From: Salinispora tropica CNB-440
Lineage (GTDB): Bacteria > Actinomycetota > Actinomycetes > Mycobacteriales > Micromonosporaceae
Length of the DNA: 64,000 nucleotides
Direction of reading: 5' to 3'
Assembly (NCBI RefSeq): GCF_000016425.1
Contig: NC_009380.1
Location: 2,050,144 to 2,114,143, forward strand
The notes under the pieces were generated by a model. It was not told where the DNA came from and searched no databases. It worked only from the letters and a program-made list of their open reading frames with translations. Positions 58,435-64,000 of the stretch are shown in pieces; positions within the stretch are counted from its first letter, which is position 1; the number at the start of each line of letters is the position of its first letter. A program made the position numbers and the translations under genes.

Positions 58435-59351
58435 CCACCCTGCCGCGGGTGAGCGCCGTGGTGCCCACCCGGGACCGCCCCGAGTTGCTGCGGGCCGCGG
58501 TCCGCAGCAACCTCGACCAGGACTATCCGGGTGAGCTCGAGGTGGTCGTCGTGTACGACCGTTCGGAGCCGGATCCGACGCTGACCGAGTTGTCGCGACC
58601 GGGTCGGTTGGTCCGGGTCATTCACAACGGCCGGACGCCCGGCCTTGCGGGTGCCCGCAACACCGGCATACTGGCTGCCACCGGCGAGTTGATCGCCTTC
58701 TGCGACGACGACGACGAGTGGTTGCCCGGCAAGCTGTCGGCGCAGGTCGCGGCACTCACCACTACTCCGGGCGCCGAGTTCGTCTCGAGTGGCATCCGGG
58801 TGAGCTACGACGGACACACCGTCGACCGGTCGCTGTCTCGTGACCGGATCGAGCTCGCGGACCTGTTGCGGGACCGGATGACCGAGCTGCACCCGTCGAC
58901 GTTCCTCATCCGCGCCGCCGTGCTCCACAACGGCTTCGGACTGGTTGACGAGGAGATTCCGGGCAGCTACGCGGAGGACTACGAGTTCCTGCTGCGGGCG
59001 GCCCGTAGCGCACCACTGGTCAATCTGCGCACCCCGTTGGTGCTGGTGCGTTGGCACAAACGGTCGTATTTCGCGCAGCGCTGGGACACCATCTCGGAGG
59101 CGTTGCAATGGCTGCTGGAACGCTACCCGGAGTTCGGCACTCAGCCCGCCGGGGAGGCACGGGTGGCGGGGCAGATCGCCTTCGCGCGCGCCGCGTCCGG
59201 TGACCGCCAGGGCGCCCTGCGCTGGGCCCGCCGCACCCTCCGGCGCAACCCGCGCGAGCCACGGGCGTACCTGGCGCTCGCGGTGGCCGGGCGCCTGATC
59301 CGGGCGGACGCGGTGCTGCGCACGCTGCACAAGCGTGGCCGGGGAATTTAG
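58431..59351 (+). CDS. Family 2 (GT-A) glycosyltransferase
   Basis: A 306-residue inverting glycosyltransferase. ATG 58431 overlaps the previous stop. It opens PRVSAVVPTRDRPELLRAAV, with the donor/metal motif FCDDDDEW (DDDD at 92-95) and a catalytic-region E/D in YAEDYEFLLR. Specificity cannot be read. The C-terminal 60 residues are Arg/Ala-rich and helical, probably membrane-associated. It probably adds one sugar of the repeat unit. Confidence 0.9.
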   Translation: MTTLPRVSAVVPTRDRPELLRAAVRSNLDQDYPGELEVVVVYDRSEPDPTLTELSRPGRLVRVIHNGRTPGLAGARNTGILAATGELIAFCDDDDEWLPGKLSAQVAALTTTPGAEFVSSGIRVSYDGHTVDRSLSRDRIELADLLRDRMTELHPSTFLIRAAVLHNGFGLVDEEIPGSYAEDYEFLLRAARSAPLVNLRTPLVLVRWHKRSYFAQRWDTISEALQWLLERYPEFGTQPAGEARVAGQIAFARAASGDRQGALRWARRTLRRNPREPRAYLALAVAGRLIRADAVLRTLHKRGRGI

Positions 59352-59430
59352 GCCACAGACCACCCACTCATCCCGTACCAGCCGTGAGAGCAGCAACCCC
59401 TGTTGACGTAGTAGATACGGAGTTCGTCCG

Positions 59431-60096
59431 ATGGCACTTCACTCGTTGAGATTTCGCCTGGTGGACTCGCCTTCCTCATTCGGTGCCAAACGGAGGGCGC
59501 GACGGGCGGCCTGGCTGTCCGACACCTTTCCCGACCTCGCTGAGATGAACGTGCTTGACCTCGGTGGACGGGTGGAAAGCTGGGCAAAGGTGCCGGTCCG
59601 TCCGGCGCACGTCCACGTGGTGAATCTGGAGCCGTTGCCGACGGAATTACCGGACTGGGCCGAAGCTGATCATGCCGATGCCTGCGAACTGCCGAAGCGC
59701 ATTCTCGGCCGTCGGTACGATCTTGTCTTCAGCAACAGCGTGTTGGAGCATGTGGGCGGATACGAACGTCGTCGCCGGATGGCGGAGGCGATCCGGGAGC
59801 TGGCCCCTGAGTACTGGGTGCAGACACCGTACCGATACTTTCCGATAGAACCGCACTGGGTGGCTCCCGCCATGCAGTTCCTGCCGGTGTCGGCACGGGT
59901 GGTGGTGGCACGGAAGTGGCCCCTGGCGTACACGCCGGGCAAGTCGTACGAGGCGGCGATGCGGCAGGTCCTGACGACCGAATTGATTGGTCGGGCCGAG
60001 CTGCGCTACCTCTTTCCGGACGCGGGCATCCGGAACGAGCGCCTGCTGGGCCTCACCAAATCGTTGATTGCGATTCGAAAATCGTCGTCAGTGTGA
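59431..60096 (+). CDS. SAM-dependent methyltransferase, Class I
   Basis: A 221-residue protein with motif I NVLDLGGRVE (40-49), VNLEPLP as the acidic motif II region, and the post-motif SNSVLEHVGGYERR (101-114) that is typical of Methyltransf_11-like enzymes. It could methylate a sugar of the glycan or a lipid carrier. It is separated from the GT2 gene by 79 bases and has moderately lower G+C than the operon core, so it may have its own promoter. Target unknown. Confidence 0.82.
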   Translation: MALHSLRFRLVDSPSSFGAKRRARRAAWLSDTFPDLAEMNVLDLGGRVESWAKVPVRPAHVHVVNLEPLPTELPDWAEADHADACELPKRILGRRYDLVFSNSVLEHVGGYERRRRMAEAIRELAPEYWVQTPYRYFPIEPHWVAPAMQFLPVSARVVVARKWPLAYTPGKSYEAAMRQVLTTELIGRAELRYLFPDAGIRNERLLGLTKSLIAIRKSSSV

Positions 60097-60189
60097 CAGG
60101 AGTGTCTGTTCGTCAGGGCTGCTCCAGCGGTTCACGGTGTTACGCTTGCGTTTTGGGAATGGTTTAGGCGTACGCGAGACTGTCGTGAG

Positions 60190-60711
60190 GTGGCGGTATT
60201 GGAGCGGGGTGATCTAACCTACGCTGAGGTGGGTGCGTCAGTCGGCGATCTTCCGTCTGGCTATCGACACGTTCACCGCAAGGTCTTTCTCGGTGTGGAT
60301 GTTCGGGTCTTCGACAAGGCTGTCCACGCATTGCTTGGGTGGCGCATGCACCGCCGGGCTGGGGTTAGCGTTGATCGCCCAGATCTGAGGCCAGAACCGG
60401 GTCTGGATTTCCGGCTGGGGCTTGGGTGGCGAGGGCTCCTGTTCCAGGCTCCTTGCCGTATTATTTTCACGATCAACGAAGATGAACGTGTCGGATTCGC
60501 CTATGGCACGTTACCGGGGCATCCTGAGTGTGGCGAGGAGACTTTTCTGATTCGTCGTGATGGAGTGGGTCGGTCTCATTTTGAGGTGCGAGCCTTTTCA
60601 CGGCCGGATTCGCTGACCGCGCGAATGGCCGGGCCACTGGGTCGGTTTGCGCAAGATGCAATAACGTGGAGGTATCTTCGCGCGATGAGGTCCCTGTCAC
60701 GTGTTGATTGA
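60190..60711 (+). CDS. DUF1990 family protein
   Basis: A 173-residue protein of the DUF1990 family, with YRHVHRKVFLGVDVRVFDKAVHALLGW, RVGFAYGTLPGHPECGEETFLI and FSRPDSLTARMAGPLGRFAQ. No enzyme activity is established for the family. GTG 60190 was used; TTG 60199 is possible since GTGAGG lies just before it. Several lines of the gene are only about 48-60% G+C against about 70% around it, with A/T-ending codons, suggesting acquisition. A TACGCT hexamer (60141-60146) may be its own -10. Confidence 0.83.
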   Translation: MAVLERGDLTYAEVGASVGDLPSGYRHVHRKVFLGVDVRVFDKAVHALLGWRMHRRAGVSVDRPDLRPEPGLDFRLGLGWRGLLFQAPCRIIFTINEDERVGFAYGTLPGHPECGEETFLIRRDGVGRSHFEVRAFSRPDSLTARMAGPLGRFAQDAITWRYLRAMRSLSRVD

Positions 60712-60759
60712 CAGGCCTCCACCACCTCGGCGACCAGCTCGATTGCGTCTGGAGCGGAC

Positions 60760-62022
60760 TCAGGGTGGCTGGTCTCCGTCCGCGCGGCGCCTCTGTCGGT
60801 CGGCGGAGGCCGCCCGTAGTCGTTCGTACCACTGCGGGGTCGTCGCCGGATCGAAGATCCGGGCGATGAGCACGTCGGTTGACGAGTGCGCCAAGATCGA
60901 CAGCACGACGGTCAGCGCCACCAGGTGGAACACCTCGTCTCCCGCGGCGATCCCGGTCTGGAGGACGAGCAGACCGTAGACCACCGAGGCGAAGCCCTTC
61001 GGGCCGAACCACATGGCAGCGAACTGTTCGGTGCGGCTCAGGTTCGAACCGAGGAACGACACCGCGAGCGCGAGTGGGCGGGCCACGACGATGGCCAGCA
61101 CCGCGAAGACCCAGCCGGTCCAGTTGATCTCGCTGAGAAACTCCACCGAGATCAGGGCGCCGAACACCAGCAGGGCGGCGAGTTTGAACACTTCGGCGAT
61201 CAGTTCGCCGAAGTGTGCGAAGGTCTGGTGCTGTCGCTCGCCGAAGGTGGCCACGGTGACGCCGGCGGCGAACGCGGCGAGGAACAGGTTGGCGTGGGTG
61301 ATCAGCCCCAGCGCGAGTACCAGCAGGCCGATCGCCACGCCGTTGAGGGGCTCGTACTGGGTGGAGGCGGAGAAGTACCGCCCCTTCTCCAGTCGCAGGG
61401 CCAGCCACGGCACCGCCACCCCGATCGCCAGGCCCAGGAGCAGTTCGATGCCCAGTTCGTCGAGGTGCAGGTCGTCGGAGCCGGCGGTGATCGCCAGGAA
61501 GAGGATGACGAATGGCAACGCGAGGCCGTCGTTGATACCGGATTCGACGTTGAGTAGATGCCGCAGTCGGCTCGGAACGCCCACGTTGCCGACCAGGGCG
61601 GCGGCGAACACCGGGTCGGTAGGGGCGAGGACCGCCCCGATCAGCAGTGACTCCGGCCAGTCGAGACCGGCCACGTAGTGAGCCAACACGGCGGTGATCC
61701 CCAGGGTCAGCGGCAGTCCCCAGCCGAGCGCCCGCCCGGGGAGCCGCCACGCGGAGCGCAGGTCGGCGAAGCCGACCCGCATGCCGTCGGTGAAGAGCAC
61801 GGCGAAGAGCGCCAGCTCGGCGAGGGTGGCGACGATCTCGCTGTCGGCGGTGATCTCCAGGACACCGGTGGTATCCGGACCGAGGAGGATGCCGGCCAGG
61901 AGGAAGAGCACGGCGGTGGAGAGGATGCTGCGGTGCGCGAGGCTGGACAACAGGACGGCCAGCAGCAGCACGGCTGCGAAGGCGAGAAGCAGCACCGGGG
62001 CCTCCGGGTCGGTCGAAACCAC
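60760..62022 (-). CDS. Cation/proton antiporter (CPA1, NhaP-like)
   Basis: A 420-residue antiporter with about 12 membrane segments. GTG 62022 was chosen because it puts the first hydrophobic segment directly after a short polar start (VVSTDPEAPVLLLAFAAVLL); a longer N-terminus starting at 62142 is possible but unlike the family. The CPA1 ion-site motif is ESGINDGLALPFVILF (contains N-D), with APTDPVFAAALVG before it. It exchanges Na+ or K+ for H+, fitting a marine or saline lifestyle. A short Arg-rich cytoplasmic tail ends it. Divergent from aroC. Confidence 0.87.
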   Translation of the reverse strand: MVSTDPEAPVLLLAFAAVLLLAVLLSSLAHRSILSTAVLFLLAGILLGPDTTGVLEITADSEIVATLAELALFAVLFTDGMRVGFADLRSAWRLPGRALGWGLPLTLGITAVLAHYVAGLDWPESLLIGAVLAPTDPVFAAALVGNVGVPSRLRHLLNVESGINDGLALPFVILFLAITAGSDDLHLDELGIELLLGLAIGVAVPWLALRLEKGRYFSASTQYEPLNGVAIGLLVLALGLITHANLFLAAFAAGVTVATFGERQHQTFAHFGELIAEVFKLAALLVFGALISVEFLSEINWTGWVFAVLAIVVARPLALAVSFLGSNLSRTEQFAAMWFGPKGFASVVYGLLVLQTGIAAGDEVFHLVALTVVLSILAHSSTDVLIARIFDPATTPQWYERLRAASADRQRRRADGDQPP

Positions 62023-62175
62023 GTCGTCGCCGACCAGACTTCCGGGAGGCCGCCATGATCGTACGGATTCGCCGTAATGGGGTGATCGTGACCGCTCCGC
62101 GGACAGTTGTGTCCGGAAGATGGGACGGGGCGGGTGTGGCATCCGGTGCCTACCGGGCGTGCCAGACTGGCCGTT

Positions 62176-63354
62176 GTGTTGCGCTGGTTGACTGCAGGGG
62201 AATCACACGGTCCCGCCCTCGTCGCGTTGCTCGAGGGGGTGCCGGCCGGTGTCGAGGTGACCACCGAGGAGATCGCCGGTGAACTGGCCCGGCGTCGACT
62301 CGGCTATGGCCGTGGCGCCCGGATGGCCTTCGAGCAGGACGAGATCGAGATCATCGGGGGTCTGCGGCACGGGGTGACCCTGGGCAGTCCGGTGGCGATC
62401 CGGGTCGGCAACTCCGAGTGGCCCAAGTGGCGCACGGTGATGGCCCCCGACCCGGTCGACTCGACGGAGCTGGCCGGGCAGGCCCGCAACGCGCCGTTGA
62501 CCCGTCCTCGACCGGGGCACGCCGACCTGGCCGGCATGCAGAAGTACGGGCACACCGATGCCCGCCCGATCCTCGAGCGGGCCAGCGCCCGGGAGACGGC
62601 TGCCCGGGTCGCCGTCGGTACCGTCGCCAAGGCCCTGCTCCGGCAGGCACTCGGCATCGAGGTCGTCTCGCACGTCGTGGAGCTGGGGACGGTCGCCACG
62701 AAGCCGGGGCTGCGACCCAGCCCGGCCGACGGCGACCGGATCGATGCGGACCCGCTGCGCTGTCTGGACCCGGAGGCGAGCGTCCGGATGGTCGCCGAGG
62801 TTGACGCGGCGAAGAAGGATGCCGACACGCTCGGCGGCGTGGTCGAGGTGCTGGCGTACGGGGTGCCCCCGGGGCTGGGCAGCCACGTGCAGTGGGATCG
62901 GAAGCTGGACGCCCGGCTGGCCACCGCGCTGATGTCCATCCAGGCGATCAAGGGGGTCGAGATCGGCGACGGCTGGCAGCAGGCGCGTTCCCGGGGCTCG
63001 GTCGCGCACGACGAGATCATCCCCACCGCCACCGGTGTCCGGCGAGTCACCGACCGGGCCGGCGGCCTGGAGGGGGGCATCACCACCGGTGAGCCGCTGC
63101 GGGTGCGGGCCGCGATGAAGCCGATCTCCTCACTCAACCGCGCGCTGTCAACAGTGGATATCACCTCCGGTGAGCCTGCCACGGCGATCAACCAGCGCTC
63201 GGACGTGTGCGCGGTACCGGCCGCGGGGGTCGTCGCCGAGGCGATGGTGGCGCTGGTGCTGGCCGAGGCGGCGGTGGAGAAGTTCGGCGGCGACTCGGTG
63301 GTCGAGCAGCGCCGAAACCTCGCCGGCTACCTCGACGCGCTGGTTGTCCGCTGA
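62176..63354 (+). CDS. aroC: Chorismate synthase
   Basis: A 392-residue FMN-dependent enzyme making chorismate from EPSP. GTG 62176 gives the canonical start [17 protein letters not shown], with catalytic H11. Further motifs are [49 protein letters not shown] and [13 protein letters not shown] (the standard chorismate synthase signatures). The ATG of aroK overlaps its stop by one base (TGATG). Confidence 0.97.
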   Translation: MLRWLTAGESHGPALVALLEGVPAGVEVTTEEIAGELARRRLGYGRGARMAFEQDEIEIIGGLRHGVTLGSPVAIRVGNSEWPKWRTVMAPDPVDSTELAGQARNAPLTRPRPGHADLAGMQKYGHTDARPILERASARETAARVAVGTVAKALLRQALGIEVVSHVVELGTVATKPGLRPSPADGDRIDADPLRCLDPEASVRMVAEVDAAKKDADTLGGVVEVLAYGVPPGLGSHVQWDRKLDARLATALMSIQAIKGVEIGDGWQQARSRGSVAHDEIIPTATGVRRVTDRAGGLEGGITTGEPLRVRAAMKPISSLNRALSTVDITSGEPATAINQRSDVCAVPAAGVVAEAMVALVLAEAAVEKFGGDSVVEQRRNLAGYLDALVVR

Positions 63355-63857
63355 TGGCGCCGGTCTGCGTCCTGGTCGGTGCACCTGGCTCGGGTAAGAC
63401 CACCGTCGGGCGAGCGCTCGCCGAGTTGCTCGGAGTGGAGTTCCGGGACACCGATCTCGACATCGAGGCGACGGTGGGCAAGCCGATCTCGGAGATCTTC
63501 ATTGACGAGGGGGAGGCGCATTTCCGTACCCTCGAACGGGCGGCGGTGGCGACGGCGCTCGCCACCACCGCCGGCGTGCTCGCCCTCGGCGGTGGTGCGG
63601 TGCTCGCCGAGGAGACCCGGTCCGCGCTGGTTGGCCACACCGTCGTGCACCTGTCGGTGGAGCTGCCCGACGCGGTACGCCGGGTCGGGCTCGGTGCGGG
63701 GCGACCCCTGCTCGCGGTCAACCCCCGTGCCACCCTCAAGTATCTGTTGGAGCAGCGCCGGCCGCACTACGCGGCGGTGGCGACGGCGACGGTCGTGACC
63801 GACGGCCGGACGCCGGAGCAGCTCGCGGTCGAGGTCGCCGCGCTGCTCCCCTCCTGA
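63354..63857 (+). CDS. aroK: Shikimate kinase
   Basis: A 167-residue P-loop kinase phosphorylating shikimate. Walker A is GAPGSGKTTVGRAL (near residues 9-22), the shikimate-binding acid is in FRDTDLDIE, and the middle motif is SEIFIDEGEAHFRTLE. GGGAVLAEETR follows, as does a lid RRVGLGAGRPLLAVNPRATL. ATG 63354 overlaps the aroC stop, so the two are coupled. aroB starts about 110 bases later. Confidence 0.96.
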   Translation: MAPVCVLVGAPGSGKTTVGRALAELLGVEFRDTDLDIEATVGKPISEIFIDEGEAHFRTLERAAVATALATTAGVLALGGGAVLAEETRSALVGHTVVHLSVELPDAVRRVGLGAGRPLLAVNPRATLKYLLEQRRPHYAAVATATVVTDGRTPEQLAVEVAALLPS

Positions 63858-63956
63858 CGGGGGCCGGGGGCCGGGGGCCGGGGGCCGGCCGGGCGGTCAC
63901 GGTTCCGGGCCCCGGGACGGGGCTACCGTCGCCGCCACCGGCACGGCCGGCTCAGC

Positions 63957-63962
63957 TAGGCT
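63957..63962 (+). promoter_or_regulatory. TANNNT -10 box for a leaderless aroB mRNA
   Basis: TAGGCT is followed by 7 bases and then the ATG at 63970. No Shine-Dalgarno sits between them. This would give aroB its own promoter in addition to aroCK read-through. Confidence 0.45.
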
Positions 63963-63969
63963 GCGCGCG

Positions 63970-64000
63970 ATGGACAAGACAACCCGAATCGCGGTTGGTG
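63970..64000 (+). CDS. aroB: 3-dehydroquinate synthase, first residues only (partial)
   Basis: Ten codons (MDKTTRIAVG) run off the window. The position directly after aroC-aroK and the TRI-VG opening fit AroB of actinomycetes. Identification rests mostly on gene order. Confidence 0.6.
   Translation, partial: MDKTTRIAVG

Overview
The window is high-GC actinobacterial chromosome, roughly 70% G+C by eye, with frequent GTG starts and 4-base stop/start overlaps. The housekeeping gene order (ruvCAB, yajC, secDF, apt, rel, hisS, aspS, rarA, alaS, ruvX, mltG, aroE ... aroC, aroK, aroB) is the conserved actinomycete string known from Streptomyces and Micromonosporaceae. Protein character suggests Micromonosporaceae (Salinispora/Micromonospora-like). 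That assignment is inference, because no rRNA is present. There are no tRNA or rRNA genes, insertion sequences, integrases or CRISPR arrays that I can see.

Layout. 1-4,304: the end of a probable proS, then a minus-strand set of sensor kinase, LuxR-type response regulator, ABC ATPase and ABC-2 permease. 4,467-10,345: dnaE, a class V aminotransferase and an exported epoxide-hydrolase-like protein. 10,775-15,403: a complete branched-chain-amino-acid-type ABC importer (two ATPases, lipoprotein, two permeases), convergent with a minus-strand pair of 3-hydroxybutyrate dehydrogenase and a GAF/PucR-type regulator (15,449-18,169). 18,380-25,160: ruvC-ruvA-ruvB, yajC-secD-secF and apt. 25,351-35,259: bifunctional Rel, two membrane-anchored cyclophilins, a metallo-beta-lactamase-fold hydrolase, hisS, an acyl-ACP desaturase-like diiron protein and aspS. 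35,428-37,418: an ArsR-like regulator with an MFS exporter. 37,539-47,603: rarA, a very proline-rich membrane protein, two small membrane proteins, alaS, ruvX, mltG and aroE. 47,734-60,711: a plus-strand cell-surface polysaccharide block. 60,760-64,000: a proton antiporter (minus), then aroC, aroK and the start of aroB.

The most unusual part is the 13-kb block between aroE and aroC. It encodes a secreted beta-propeller, a hexapeptide acyltransferase, a chain-length/BY-kinase-like protein whose nucleotide-binding motifs are degenerate, a Wzy-like polymerase/ligase, a Wzx-like flippase, a sulfotransferase, an APH-fold kinase-like protein, a split Alg14/Alg13-type glycosyltransferase pair, a GT2 glycosyltransferase, a methyltransferase and a low-GC DUF1990 protein. 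Read together they suggest synthesis and export of a sulfated and possibly phosphorylated glycan. A 22-codon reading frame with its own TANNNT box is translationally coupled to the first enzyme.

Regulatory signals stand out too. A perfect 31-bp palindrome lies on the desaturase start region. Two palindromes lie on the arsR-like promoter and start codon. A LexA-like half-matching box sits before ruvC. Five reading frames have a TANNNT hexamer 5-7 bases before an ATG with no convincing Shine-Dalgarno, as expected for leaderless mRNAs. Several strong perfect hairpins end transcription units.
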